Notes: a model not told the origin generated them from the sequence alone. A DNA stretch of 52,605 nucleotides from Azohydromonas australica DSM 1124 (GCF_000430725.1 NZ_KE387203.1:546366-598970), one strand, 5' to 3'; numbered from the stretch's first letter, positions 22,070 through 33,661 are shown. A program made the numbers and translations.

Positions 22070-23860
22070 TCAACCCAGGTTCCCCTTTTCACAGCCCGGG
22101 CCGGGCAGGGTGGCGCACTCCTCGAAAACCCGCACCGTGCAGCGGGTGCAGGTGGGGCAATCCAGCCGGTGCGTGATGGTGGCGATGGCGCGGCGCTTGT
22201 CCGGGAAGATGTGTCCCTCGCCCAGCTCGTCCAGGAAGCCGTCGCGCTTCCACTGCGCCAGCACGCCCGGGCGGGGGCGGTGGAAGTACAAGTCGCCGCC
22301 CATGGCACGGCGCGCGCGCAGCTCCTGGCGCCACAGCTCCGAGCCGGCCACGTCCACGAAATTCATGCTCTTGCCCATCACCAGCAGGTGCTTCTGCGGG
22401 TGCGGGGCGTCGCGCAGCCCCTGCAGCCGGTCCGACACATGGGCGGTGGCGCCGAAGTAGACCGAGCCTTCCATGCGCAGCAGCTTGAGCTGCGGGCACT
22501 CCGGCTGCGCGTGCTCGGTGTGGGCCAGCACCACGAAGGGCCGGTGCGGGTCGCCGCGCGGCGTGCCGAAGCCCATGGCGCGCAGCGCCGGGCGCGAGGT
22601 GCGGTGCAGGTACAGGCCCAGCGACAGCGCGCTGCCGACGAGCACCGCCACCTCCAGGTGCAACGTGAGCGTGGCGGCCAGGGTGATCAGCGCCACGGCC
22701 AGTTCCTGGCGGCTGGCGGCGCCCAAGCGGCGCCAGCGCGGCAAGTCCAGCAGCGTCCAACCCACCAGCACCAGCAACCCGGCGATGGCGGCGAAGGGAA
22801 TCCACGCCAGCACCGGCGCCGTGAGCGCCACCATCGGCACCACCAGCAGCGCCGACGCCACGGCCGCCAGCGGCGAGCGCGCACCCGCTTCCAGGTTGGG
22901 CATGGAGCGGTTGAGCGAGCCGCAGGAGACGTAGCAGGAGAACAGGCCGCCCACCAGGTTGGACAGGCCCTGGCCCAGGAACTCGCGGTTGGCCTCGATG
23001 CGCTGGCCCGAGCGCGCGGCCACGGCCTTGGCGATGGCGATGGACTGCGCCAGCGCCACCACCGTCAGCGCCGCGGCGATGGCCAGCAGCTGCGGCAGCT
23101 GCTCCAGGTTGACGCTGGGCACGTGCAGCGGCGGCAGCGCCGAGGGCAGCGGCCCCAGCAGCCGCAGCTGCCACGTCGGCGGCGCCCAGTGCTGCAGCGT
23201 CCACGCCAGCAGCGTGCACACGCCCAGTGCCGCCAGCATGAACGGGGAGCCGGGCTTCCAGCGCCGCAGCCCCGCGGCGGTGGCCAGCGTGGCCAGCGCC
23301 ACCAGCAGCGCCCCGGGCTGCGGCACTTGCGTGAAGGCCGCGCGCAGCACCGTGCCGGCGCCGGGCCCGGGTGGCAGCGTCAGCCCCAGCGCGTCCTTGA
23401 GCGCGTGCACCACGATCAGCAGCGCCGCGCCGGTGGTGAAGCCCAGCAGCGCTGTCGGGGAGATGAAGTTGGCGATGGCTCCCAGCCGCAGCGCGCCGGT
23501 GGCGAACTGCAGCAGCCCCACCAGCACCGTCACCGCCAGCGCCAGCTCCACGTAGGCCGGGCTGCCCACGGCCGCCAGCGGCGTGAGCATGGCGAACAGC
23601 GCCAGCGAGTTGGCGTTGGTAGGCCCGGACACGACATGGCGGCTGGAGCCCGCCACCGCCGCGACGATGCAGGGCACCACGGCGGAATAGAGCCCGTACT
23701 GCGGCGGCAGCCCGGCCAGCGTGGCGAAGGCGATGCCTTGCGGCAGCACCAGCACCGCGCCCAGCACACCGGCCAGCAGGTCGGCGCGCAACGCCTCGGG
23801 CGAGTGCAGGCTGGAAAACAAGGGGGCGGAAAGCAGGCGGCGGGAACTTCGTTTCGGCAT
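22070..23860 (-). CDS. SulP-family anion transporter with STAS domain and Cys-rich tail
   Basis: A 596-residue inner-membrane transporter of sulfate, bicarbonate or dicarboxylates. The SulP core spans about residues 15-400 (LLAGVLGAVLVLPQGIAFATLAGLPP, GLYSAVVPCIVAAV, GPTNANSLALFAML, SNLVGGLFSCYVSCGSLNRS). The STAS domain follows (about 440-560, LLRMEGSVYFGATAHVSDRL). The tail carries CPTCTRC and a later Cys pair, a possible metal site; similar tails occur in some beta-proteobacterial SulP proteins, from memory. The ATG at 23860 starts MPKRSSRR; the frame extends upstream without homology. The substrate cannot be told from sequence. Confidence 0.9.
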   Translation of the reverse strand: MPKRSSRRLLSAPLFSSLHSPEALRADLLAGVLGAVLVLPQGIAFATLAGLPPQYGLYSAVVPCIVAAVAGSSRHVVSGPTNANSLALFAMLTPLAAVGSPAYVELALAVTVLVGLLQFATGALRLGAIANFISPTALLGFTTGAALLIVVHALKDALGLTLPPGPGAGTVLRAAFTQVPQPGALLVALATLATAAGLRRWKPGSPFMLAALGVCTLLAWTLQHWAPPTWQLRLLGPLPSALPPLHVPSVNLEQLPQLLAIAAALTVVALAQSIAIAKAVAARSGQRIEANREFLGQGLSNLVGGLFSCYVSCGSLNRSMPNLEAGARSPLAAVASALLVVPMVALTAPVLAWIPFAAIAGLLVLVGWTLLDLPRWRRLGAASRQELAVALITLAATLTLHLEVAVLVGSALSLGLYLHRTSRPALRAMGFGTPRGDPHRPFVVLAHTEHAQPECPQLKLLRMEGSVYFGATAHVSDRLQGLRDAPHPQKHLLVMGKSMNFVDVAGSELWRQELRARRAMGGDLYFHRPRPGVLAQWKRDGFLDELGEGHIFPDKRRAIATITHRLDCPTCTRCTVRVFEECATLPGPGCEKGNLG

Positions 23861-24129
23861 GGGATCGTTGAGGATGAGGCTGTGCCCTAGCACGTAGCGC
23901 CGCGGCTGGCAAGGCGCGGTGCGGATTCGAGACACCCTGTCCGTATCGGATGTATCGGCAACCCCACCACCCGGTCCGGGGGAAACGGCTGGTTGCCCCC
24001 GGCGCACAAATCCAGCGGCTCGCAACAGGCGCACCGTGGAGGGGCGGGCCTACTGGGTGCGAGTGAATCCACTACCGCTTTGTAAATGACCCGAGTTTCT
24101 CTTTCGCCGCCCACGGCGCCCGAGGCCGC

Positions 24130-24612
24130 ATGGCGGTGAGGGAACGGAAGTTTCGCTGCCAGCTGTGGCGCGTGCTGCACGCGGCGTGGCGCCATCGTCC
24201 CAGCCACTGGCCCGGACGCGGTGCGCGCGATGCCTGGCGCCGCGTGCAGGCCGTCGACCTGGAAGCGCTGGCGCTGCGGCTGCATGGCCTGGAGCGGCAA
24301 CTGGGCCAGATGCGCGCCGGCTACACGGGCAAGCAGCTGTCGCGTCCACAGTGGGAGGCGCTGTGCCGGTGCATCGTCGAGGAGGCGCATGCGCTGCTGC
24401 GTCCGCTGGACGAGGCGGCCGGCGCCGTGGCGCCGTCCTGGGCCACGCAGCGGCTGCGCGCGGAGCTGCGCCAATGGCAAGAGCTCGCCGCCAGCGTGAG
24501 CGGCCAGCCGCTGCACCAGTCTGACGTGAGCGACCTGCAGGCCCGGCTGCTGGAGATCACCACCGCGCTGGTGGTGTGCGCCCGGGTCGAGCACCAGCAG
24601 CCCGACTGGTGA
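24130..24612 (+). CDS. Hypothetical helical protein, 160 aa
   Basis: A soluble, basic N-terminus (RERKFRCQLWRVLHAAWRHRP) is followed by amphipathic helices rich in Leu, Arg and Gln (LEALALRLHGLERQLGQMRAG; AELRQWQELAASVSG). There is no signal peptide, membrane segment or recognised domain. It stands alone between the SulP gene and an unknown 465-residue gene. Confidence 0.55.
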   Translation: MAVRERKFRCQLWRVLHAAWRHRPSHWPGRGARDAWRRVQAVDLEALALRLHGLERQLGQMRAGYTGKQLSRPQWEALCRCIVEEAHALLRPLDEAAGAVAPSWATQRLRAELRQWQELAASVSGQPLHQSDVSDLQARLLEITTALVVCARVEHQQPDW

Positions 24613-24814
24613 GCACACGCGCTTCGGCAGTTGCCGGCGCACCTGCCCAGCCGCGCCACAGCGGCGTGGAACGCCCGAAAGCGCCCATTTTTTAGGCACC
24701 ACCCACGGCATCCATACGAATCAACGACTTGGCTTCGCCGCAAGCAGGTACGTCACAGAGTTGTCCACAGATCGCGGGGGTAACTGCGGGAGGCCGCGGC
24801 GGGCAGCAGCGGCA

Positions 24815-26212
24815 TCAGGCCGCCATCGCCGCCACGAGGGCGCTCACCAGGTCCTGCGGCTGCAGCATCGCCTCGCGCGCATGGCAGGCGTTGGGGTACT
24901 GCCGCAGCACCGAGCGCCAGCGCAGGGGGCGCCTGATCAGGTCCGCCCACAGCGGCAGCAGCGTGGCGGCATCCGGCGAAGCGCCCTCGACCAGGCCGCG
25001 CGCGAAGGCCACGCAGGCGGCGTCGGTCAGGAGCACCGCCTTCGCGGCGGCGCTGAGCATCGCCGGCGGCGTATCGGTCGGCGCCGCGCAGCAATAGATC
25101 ACCTGCGGCGGCAGGGCTTCGTCCTGCGGCTGGAGCGCGCACAGCGAGCCGCCGCTCACCTTCACCTCGCCGCCGTTGGCCGCCAAGGTGTAGCTGGCAT
25201 TGGGCTGGGCCTGCGCCAGCCGCTCCAAGCCGCGCAGCAGGCGCGGCAAGTCGGTGGTGGCGGCCGCCGCGGAAGCCTTCACCTCGGCCAGCAGCACGAT
25301 GTCCACCGCGTCGGAGCCCTCCACGGCGCGCGCGAGCGCGACGTCCCACTCGCCCTTGGTCTGCGTCGCCACGCCCGGGTAGTGGCCGGGAATGCGCAGG
25401 CCGTGCACGACCGAGTGACGCGCACCCGCCGGCGCCTCGCGGTCCAGCAGCGCGGCGACCTGACTGAAGGCCTGCACCGTGCCCGCTTCCGCCGCCGCGC
25501 CGAGCCGGGCCGCCGCGCGGCCGTTCGCGGCGGCGGAAGCCGTGCCGGCCAGCGGGCCGCGGCGCTCGCACAGGGCGCGGTAGCGCTGCACGGCTTCGTC
25601 CCGCAGCAGCGCGGCGCCGCGCTCCAGGCGCTGCAGCGCGGACAGGTCCGACAGCGCTTCGAGCAGGGGACGCGACTCGGCCCGCTCCGCTGGCGCCTGC
25701 GCGAGCAGCGGTTCCAGCGCCGGGCGCAGCGCGGACCACTCGCCCGCCATGGCATGGCGGTGCAGCGGCGCCAGCGCCTCCTGCACCTCCACGGGCGCCT
25801 GGTGGCGCAGCTTGCCGGGATGGGCGACGGCGTTGACGGCGGCGCGGACCGCGCGCGCGTCGGTCAGGACCTGGGCGGACAGCCGGACGTACTCGTCCAC
25901 CGCGGGCTCGCGCGCCCGCAGCACGAGCGCCTGGAAGCTCGGGTCGCCGCCTTCGGGCTGCAGGGATTCGCGGATCAGCGTCTCCAGCGCCCAGGTGAAG
26001 AGCGCCTCCACGCCGGCCGGCACGCTCGTGTGGTGCTCGGCCGCGCCGCGCGCCGCCTCCAGTGCGAAGGCCAGCGCCGTCTCGACGCCGGCGGCACGGG
26101 CCGCTTCGGCATCCGCCGGCAAGGCGGGCATGCGGTAGCGGCGTGGCGCCCGGCGCAGGGCGGCTTGCAGCAGCGCGGGCAGCGAGTGGGCGGGCGGCGG
26201 CTCGGCGGACAC
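24815..26212 (-). CDS. Unknown 465-aa protein with a PD-(D/E)xK-like motif
   Basis: It starts with GTG at 26212. The N-terminal two thirds are Ala/Leu/Arg-rich helices without a recognised domain. In the C-terminal third the order GEWDVALARAVEG, about 10 residues, then IVLLAEVKAS resembles the catalytic core of PD-(D/E)xK nucleases (Asp, spacer, Glu-x-Lys), followed by a helix LPRLLRGLERLAQ. That fold is inferred from the motif alone. No signal peptide is seen. The nearest neighbours offer no functional context, since the acetone activator lies 223 bp upstream and is transcribed in the same direction. Confidence 0.6.
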   Translation of the reverse strand: MSAEPPPAHSLPALLQAALRRAPRRYRMPALPADAEAARAAGVETALAFALEAARGAAEHHTSVPAGVEALFTWALETLIRESLQPEGGDPSFQALVLRAREPAVDEYVRLSAQVLTDARAVRAAVNAVAHPGKLRHQAPVEVQEALAPLHRHAMAGEWSALRPALEPLLAQAPAERAESRPLLEALSDLSALQRLERGAALLRDEAVQRYRALCERRGPLAGTASAAANGRAAARLGAAAEAGTVQAFSQVAALLDREAPAGARHSVVHGLRIPGHYPGVATQTKGEWDVALARAVEGSDAVDIVLLAEVKASAAAATTDLPRLLRGLERLAQAQPNASYTLAANGGEVKVSGGSLCALQPQDEALPPQVIYCCAAPTDTPPAMLSAAAKAVLLTDAACVAFARGLVEGASPDAATLLPLWADLIRRPLRWRSVLRQYPNACHAREAMLQPQDLVSALVAAMAA

Positions 26213-26435
26213 GGCCTAGCCGGCTGGATCTGGCGGTGCGGAAGGGGGAAGCAAGTGGAGTCCGTCGGAAGTGGCCGCCGCGAGCATGGCGCAGCCGGCG
26301 GGGTGGGCATCCTGGTTTCGTCATCCCGGGCGCGGGCCCGGTGCCGTCCGGGGCGAAGCGCGCTTCACCCCGGGCCAGGCCAGCCAGGGCAAGCCGCATT
26401 CCGCGCCGGCATCAGCGGCGTGGGACGCGCGCGGC

Positions 26436-28433
<1,998 letters not shown>

Positions 28434-28482
28434 CGTTGTCTCCACGCGGCCGTGTACCCGGCCTGCGACCCGCAAAGTAGCA

Positions 28483-28515
28483 CGCCCTCCCACGCCGTAC
28501 AGCCGTGGGAGGGCG
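28483..28515 (-). terminator. Hairpin terminator between acxC and the activator gene
   Basis: A perfect 12-bp stem (CGCCCTCCCACG with CGTGGGAGGGCG) and 9-base loop, 25 bp after the acxC stop. It lacks a clear T-run. It probably ends or attenuates acxABC transcripts, so the regulator is likely made from its own promoter in 28434-28482 or by read-through. Confidence 0.7.
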
Positions 28516-28540
28516 CGCGGCGGCCCGTGCCGCCGAGGCG

Positions 28541-29047
28541 TCAGTCGACGCGTTCAGGCAGCGGCAGCTTCACCCACTCCTTGTAGAAGGCGTCGATGTC
28601 GGGCTCGAAGTCGTGGATCACCGGGTACCACGGCGTGGGCGCCTCCACGTCGTGCAGCGCGGCGCACTGCGGGCAGGTGTACTCGCGGTAGACCTGCCAG
28701 CGCGTGTCGGGCGCCATGAGCTTCGGATAGACCTCGGCCATGGCCTCCTCGTTGTCGCGCACGTAGACGTTGGCGTGCAGCTTCCAGTTCTCGCGCCAGT
28801 CGCAGAACACGTGGCCGCAGTCGCACTGCGTGACCCACTTGCTGGTCTTGGCCTGCTGCACGATGTGCAGGTGCGGCCCCAGCGGCAGCACGATGCGGTC
28901 GCTCCAGCCCAGCTTCTCCTGCAGCGCCGCCAGGTAGAGCTGGAAGCGCTCGCCGTCCTTGGGCATGGAGAGCATGCGCAGCGTGGTGTCCCAGTCGAGC
29001 TTGCCGTCGACGAGGTTCTTGACTTGTTCACGGGTGTAGGCGGACAT
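28541..29047 (-). CDS. acxC: Acetone carboxylase gamma subunit
   Basis: The small subunit of the heterohexameric, ATP-dependent enzyme that carboxylates acetone to acetoacetate. At 168 residues it has the normal length. Characteristic stretches are LVDGKLDWDTTLRMLSMPKD and WQVYREYTCPQCAALHDVEAP. The Cys residues in CDCGHVFCDW and CPQC form a plausible zinc ribbon. The ATG at 29047 has AGGAGAA upstream. It is the third gene of the operon, 24 bp after acxB. Confidence 0.96.
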   Translation of the reverse strand: MSAYTREQVKNLVDGKLDWDTTLRMLSMPKDGERFQLYLAALQEKLGWSDRIVLPLGPHLHIVQQAKTSKWVTQCDCGHVFCDWRENWKLHANVYVRDNEEAMAEVYPKLMAPDTRWQVYREYTCPQCAALHDVEAPTPWYPVIHDFEPDIDAFYKEWVKLPLPERVD

Positions 29048-29071
29048 CGCGGTTCTCCTCGGTGGGGCGGT

Positions 29072-31396
29072 TCACTCTTCGACCAGCACGACGGTGCGCA
29101 CGTCGGGCATCTTCGAGAGGTCCATGCGGTACTTGGCGCCGTAGCTGGGCACGCCCAGCTCGGATTCGCTCAGCTTCCAGTCCTCGGGCAGGTTCCAGAA
29201 GGCGCGGAACTGCTGCTCGAAGGCGGGCGAGAGCCCGAAGCTGGTGGCAAACATGTGCTGCACCTGCGGCGAGGCGCTCTTGGTGAGGATGCGCTCGCGC
29301 TCCTCCTTCATCCACTCGCGCGTGGGCACCGAGCGCTCCTTGCGCTGGCGCCGGATCTCCAGCCGCTGCAGCGCCGTCTGCTGCGCATCGACCGTCCACA
29401 CGCCGTTGGCGTCCTTGGTCGCCACGGCGCCGTAGACCTTGCGCGCGTACTCGGGCAGCAGCAGCGCGTTGTTGAGGTCCTTGGCGATGGCCTCCACCTC
29501 GCGGTCCAGCGGGTCGCCGAAGCCGGGGCCGCCGCGCAGGTAGTTCAGGTACAGGTCGTGGTTGTCGTAGCAGTCCTCGGTGGTCATGCACTGCTGGTCG
29601 CGCTTGACCACCGCGCCGGCGTTGAGGTGGTTCTCGTAGTCGGGCAGGTCGGGGTTGGTGTCGCCGCCCAGCGGCAGGCTGTCGCCCAGCGCGATGCGCT
29701 CCTTCAGGCCCGTCTTGTGGGCCTCGAAGCGGTAGCCGGTGGCCGCGGGGTAGCCGCCCATCAGGCCCCAGTCGCTGTTCATGTAGCCGTTGCCCATGAA
29801 GAACATGGTCCAGTCCTGCGCCTTCCAGACCATGCGCAGCGTCTCGAAGCCGCAGCCGCCGCGGTACTTGCCGTAGCCGCCGGAGTTGGCCTTCACGTTG
29901 CGGCCCAGGTAGAGCAGCGGCTCGGCCATCTCCCAGATCTCGATGTCGCCCATGTCGCCTTCGGGGTTCCAGATCGCGGCGGCGTGGTTCAGGCCGTCCT
30001 TGATGGCGCAGGCGCCGGTGCCGCACGAGGACGCCTCGAAGCTGTTGACGGCGTGGATGTCGCCGTCCTGGTTGATGCCCCCGCCCTGCAGCCAGTTGGA
30101 GGTGTTGGCGTTGCCGGCGTTGACCTCCTCCAGGTAGCCGCGGCTGAAGTAGGCCTGCGACAGCCCGCGCCACAGCGCGCTCCAGCCCGAGACCAGGAAG
30201 TGCCAGGCGTAGGCGTGGCCGGTGCGGCGGTCGTCGGGGTTGCACCAGGCGCCCTTGGGCAGGTGGAACTCGGTACCGTAGTAGGCGCCGTCGTTGATGC
30301 GCTGCGTGGGTACCAGCGTCTGGCACATCATGACCCAGATGCCGCTGGTGAACGCGACCTGGTGCGCGTTGAAGGTGTGCCAGCCCCAGCGGTTGGCGCC
30401 CTCGAAGTCCAGCCGCCAGCTGCCGTCAGGGCGGATCGTCATCTCGCACGGCGAGTGCATGATGGAGTCGAGCTTGGCGAAGGCGTTGGAGGTCTGCACG
30501 TCCTCGTGCGCGTAGGGCACGTCCACGAAGGCCACCTTGCGGTACTTGCCCGGCAGCGTCATGGCCTTGAGGCGCGTCTGCAGGCCGCGCCGGCCCTCCT
30601 CGATCACCTCGTAGGCGAACTTCTCGTAGGCCTCCAGCCCCTCCTCGGCCACCACCTCCTCGATCAGGTCGCGGATCATGTGGCAGCCGGCGATGCGGGT
30701 GCGCTCATCCAGGATCCAGTACTTGGGCGTGCGCACCGAGCGCTGCGACTCGTGCAGCCAGTCGCGCAGCGGCGTGTCGTTCACGCCGGTCTTGCGGCAG
30801 GTGATCATGTAACCATCGCCGAAGCGCTGCGTCTGGCCGGTGGACATCGAGCCCGGCGTCACCGCGCCGGTGTCGATCACGTGCGTGACGCCGCCGACCC
30901 AGCCGATGAGCTTGCCCTCCGCGAAGATCGGCACGATGGTGGCGATGTCGCAGGGGTGCACGTTGCCGATGGCGCAGTCATTGTTGGTGAACATGTCGCC
31001 GGGCTGGATGCCCGGGTTGTGCTCCCAGCCGTTCTCGATCATGTACTTGATCGCCGCGCCCATCGTGCCCACGTGGATGATGATCCCGGTGGAGGTCAGC
31101 ACGCAGTCGCCTGCGGCGTTGTAGAGCGTGAAGCACAGCTCGCCTTCCTGCTCCACGATCGGGCTGGCCGCGATTTTCTTGGCCGTCTCGCGCGCGTGCA
31201 CCAGGCCGCCGCGCAGCTTGGAGAACAGCTTCTCGTAGCGGATCGGGTCCTTCTCGCGCAGCTCCAGCCGCTCCAGCCCGTTGTAGTGCCCGGTGCTGGC
31301 GGTGCGCTCCAGGATGCCGTCGCGAAACTCCTTGAGCGTCTGCCCGTTCTTGAGCAGGTCCGCGAAGCCCACTTCCTTGGCCGTCATCATGTTCAT
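29072..31396 (-). CDS. acxB: Acetone carboxylase alpha subunit (hydantoinase B family)
   Basis: A 774-residue subunit, close to the 776 I recall for the Xanthobacter enzyme, of the hydantoinase B/oxoprolinase family. Clear stretches include GELCFTLYNAAGDCVLTSTG, FTNNDCAIGNVHPCDIA, WVGGVTHVIDTGAVTPGSMS and GGGINQDGDIHAVNSFEASS. Together with the beta subunit it carries ATP hydrolysis and the Mn-dependent carboxylation. AAGGAGA lies six bases before the ATG at 31396. It starts 20 bp after acxA. A 1084-codon open frame on the opposite strand is a codon-bias shadow. Confidence 0.96.
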   Translation of the reverse strand: MNMMTAKEVGFADLLKNGQTLKEFRDGILERTASTGHYNGLERLELREKDPIRYEKLFSKLRGGLVHARETAKKIAASPIVEQEGELCFTLYNAAGDCVLTSTGIIIHVGTMGAAIKYMIENGWEHNPGIQPGDMFTNNDCAIGNVHPCDIATIVPIFAEGKLIGWVGGVTHVIDTGAVTPGSMSTGQTQRFGDGYMITCRKTGVNDTPLRDWLHESQRSVRTPKYWILDERTRIAGCHMIRDLIEEVVAEEGLEAYEKFAYEVIEEGRRGLQTRLKAMTLPGKYRKVAFVDVPYAHEDVQTSNAFAKLDSIMHSPCEMTIRPDGSWRLDFEGANRWGWHTFNAHQVAFTSGIWVMMCQTLVPTQRINDGAYYGTEFHLPKGAWCNPDDRRTGHAYAWHFLVSGWSALWRGLSQAYFSRGYLEEVNAGNANTSNWLQGGGINQDGDIHAVNSFEASSCGTGACAIKDGLNHAAAIWNPEGDMGDIEIWEMAEPLLYLGRNVKANSGGYGKYRGGCGFETLRMVWKAQDWTMFFMGNGYMNSDWGLMGGYPAATGYRFEAHKTGLKERIALGDSLPLGGDTNPDLPDYENHLNAGAVVKRDQQCMTTEDCYDNHDLYLNYLRGGPGFGDPLDREVEAIAKDLNNALLLPEYARKVYGAVATKDANGVWTVDAQQTALQRLEIRRQRKERSVPTREWMKEERERILTKSASPQVQHMFATSFGLSPAFEQQFRAFWNLPEDWKLSESELGVPSYGAKYRMDLSKMPDVRTVVLVEE

Positions 31397-31416
31397 GGCA
31401 TGTCTCCTTGGGTTGC

Positions 31417-33561
31417 TTACCGGACTTCCTTGAGGTGGAAGAGGCGGTGCTTGTCGAGCGTGGTGCTGAAGCCCTTGGGCACGACGAAGGTAGTGGCGTC
31501 GGATTCGATGATGGCCGGCCCGGCGATGGTGTTGCCGGGCTTGAGCGCCTCCATCTTCCAGATCACCGCCTCGTGCCAGGTCTTGTGGCGGTACAGCGCC
31601 CGCGTGCCCAGGTGCGCCTCCTTGGGCGGCTTGGCGCCGCCCTCGGGGTCCTCCGGCAGCACCGGCTTCTGCGTGACGACCATGCCGCGCATGATGGCGC
31701 CCGTGACCGAGAAGCCCAGCTCCGGCGAGCGCGCGGCGCTGGCGTACACGCGGCCGTAGGTCTGTTCAAACGCCGAGACGATCTGGTCCCAGTCCTGCGC
31801 GGTGGCGGCGGCGGCGATGGGCGCGTCGATCTCCAGGTCGTTGAGCTGGCCCAGGTACTGCATGCGGTAGCCCGGGCGCAGGATCACGTCCTTGGCCTCG
31901 AAGCCGTTGATGCGGAACTCCTCGATCACCTTGGCCGCCAACTCCGACCACGCCGACTGGATGGTGGCGGCGGCGCTGGCCTTCTCGTCGTCCGAGGCCG
32001 ACTGCGGCAGCGCCAGGTCCACGCTGCGGTCGTAGCGGTACTCGAAGTCGGCGCAGGCGCAACCAAAGGCCGAGAAGCCCGCGGCCCATGCCGGCACCAC
32101 CACGTCCTTGAAGCCCAGCCCCTCGGTGTAGCCGTAGGTGTGCACCGGGCCCGCGCCGCCGTAGGAGAAGCAGACGAACTCGGTGGGGTTGTAGCCCTTG
32201 GCGCTGACGTTGGAGCGTAGGTACTCGCGCAGCTGCAGGTCCAGCAGCTCGATCACGCCCGCGGCGGCGTCCTCCACCGACAGGCCCAGCGGGTCGGCGA
32301 TCTGCGCCTTGATGTGGTCGCGCGCGCGCTGCACGTCAAGCTTGATGGCGCCGCCCAGGAAGTTGTCGGGGTTGAGGTAGCCCAGCACCACGTGGCAGTC
32401 GGAGACGGTGACCGTGTCCAGCCCGCTCTCGGGCCAGCAGGTGCCCACGCGGTAGCCGGCGCTGTCGGGGCCGAGCTTCAGGGCGCCGCTGTACGGGTCG
32501 AGCCGCACGAAGCTGCCGGCGCCCGCGCCCACGGAGTCCATGGTCACCAGCGGCAGCGAGAGCACCAGGCGCGCCATGTCGGGGTCGGCGGCGATGGCGA
32601 AGTTGCCCTTGGTGATCAGCGCCATGTCGAAGGAGGTGCCGCCGATGTCCGAGCAGGCGACGTTCTCGTAGCCCAGCACCTCGCCCAGCAGCTTGGAGCC
32701 GATCACGCCGCCGATGGGCCCGGAGACGATGGTGCGCGCCAGCTCCTTGGCCTTCCAGCTGATGGTGCCGCCGTGCGTGGCCATGACGCGCAGGTCGAAC
32801 TTGGCGCCGTGCTCGCGGAAGCGGTCGCTGACCTTCCGGAGCGTCTGGCGCGAGGGCTCCGCGGCGTAGGCCTCCAGCACCGTGGTGTTCATGCGGTGGC
32901 TTTCCTTGCGCTGCGGGTAGTAGTCCACCGAGGCGAACACCGGCACGTCGCGGCCCAGCTGGCGCAGCGCCTCGCGGCACACGTCGCGCGCGCGCTGCTC
33001 GCTCGTGCCGTTCTTGTGCGACTGCAGCAGGCAGATGACGATGGCCTTGGCGCCCTGCGCGACCAGCTCGCGCGTGGCCTGGCGCACCTCCTCCTCGCGC
33101 AGCGGGATGACGATCTGGCCCTGCACGTCGGTGCGCTCGGTCACGCCGCGCGTGCGCGACAGCGGCACCAGCGGCTCGTCGTAGCGGTGGGTGTTGAGGT
33201 GGATGCGCTCCTCCAGCGCGTAGCCGAGGTAGCTCTGCACCGCGCGGCCCATGGAGTGCACGTGCTCGAAGCCGCGGTTGACGATCAGGCCCACCTCCAG
33301 GCCCTTGCGCTGCACCACGCGGTTGAGCATGGCAGTGCCCGAGTACACGCAGGTCAGCAGCTCGGGATAGACCTCGTCCACGTCGCGCTGCCAGTGGGCC
33401 AGCGCGTCGCGCGAGGAGTTGAGGATGGCGAGCGACTCGTCGGCCGGGTTGCTCTGGGCCTTGCCGACCACGAAGCGGCCGTCGGCCCTGACGAAGAAGG
33501 TGTCGGTCATCGTGCCGCCGGCATCGATGCCCATCACCTGGACCTGGGACAGCGTTTGCAT
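31417..33561 (-). CDS. acxA: Acetone carboxylase beta subunit (hydantoinase A family)
   Basis: A 714-residue subunit from the ATG at 33561, with AGGAGA seven bases upstream; the frame's longer extension is not coding. The hydantoinase A N-terminus has the phosphate-binding motif MGIDAGGTMTDTFF. It is followed by GLIVNRGFEHVHSMGRAVQSYLG and the ATP-fold stretches SGPIGGVIGSKLLGEVLG, DIGGTSFDMALI and SYGGAGPVHTYGY. It is the first gene of acxABC. The leader holds a sigma-54-like promoter and an upstream palindrome. Confidence 0.96.
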   Translation of the reverse strand: MQTLSQVQVMGIDAGGTMTDTFFVRADGRFVVGKAQSNPADESLAILNSSRDALAHWQRDVDEVYPELLTCVYSGTAMLNRVVQRKGLEVGLIVNRGFEHVHSMGRAVQSYLGYALEERIHLNTHRYDEPLVPLSRTRGVTERTDVQGQIVIPLREEEVRQATRELVAQGAKAIVICLLQSHKNGTSEQRARDVCREALRQLGRDVPVFASVDYYPQRKESHRMNTTVLEAYAAEPSRQTLRKVSDRFREHGAKFDLRVMATHGGTISWKAKELARTIVSGPIGGVIGSKLLGEVLGYENVACSDIGGTSFDMALITKGNFAIAADPDMARLVLSLPLVTMDSVGAGAGSFVRLDPYSGALKLGPDSAGYRVGTCWPESGLDTVTVSDCHVVLGYLNPDNFLGGAIKLDVQRARDHIKAQIADPLGLSVEDAAAGVIELLDLQLREYLRSNVSAKGYNPTEFVCFSYGGAGPVHTYGYTEGLGFKDVVVPAWAAGFSAFGCACADFEYRYDRSVDLALPQSASDDEKASAAATIQSAWSELAAKVIEEFRINGFEAKDVILRPGYRMQYLGQLNDLEIDAPIAAAATAQDWDQIVSAFEQTYGRVYASAARSPELGFSVTGAIMRGMVVTQKPVLPEDPEGGAKPPKEAHLGTRALYRHKTWHEAVIWKMEALKPGNTIAGPAIIESDATTFVVPKGFSTTLDKHRLFHLKEVR

Positions 33562-33589
33562 CACTGGGTCTCCTGAATTGGCTTGATCA

Positions 33590-33612
33590 GGACGGCGGCG
33601 CCGCCGCCGTCC
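33590..33612. promoter_or_regulatory. Perfect hairpin in the acxA leader
   Basis: GGACGGCGGC-GCC-GCCGCCGTCC, a 10-bp all-perfect stem about 28 bp upstream of the acxA start and downstream of the proposed transcription start. It could influence message stability or act as a repressor site. Confidence 0.5.
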
Positions 33613-33645
33613 GCTCGAACGCTTGCCGCGCTCGGAGCTTTCAGT

Positions 33646-33661
33646 CGCGAGGCCTGTGCCA
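33646..33661 (-). promoter_or_regulatory. Putative sigma-54 promoter of acxABC
   Basis: On the minus strand TGGCACAGGCCTCGCG matches the -24/-12 consensus TGGCACG-N4-TTGCA with the required GG-N10-GC spacing; the main mismatch is TCGC for TTGC. It lies 85 bp before the acxA start and fits the sigma-54 activator encoded next to the operon. Confidence 0.72.

Noticed and set aside
24761..24769. DnaA-box-like TTGTCCACA
   Set aside because: A single site with a mismatch and no further boxes, AT-rich unwinding region or replication genes nearby.
28505..31759. Open frame of 1084 codons on the plus strand
   Set aside because: It is antisense to acxB and acxC, which match their families throughout. 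It arises from GC-rich third positions and has no recognisable domain.
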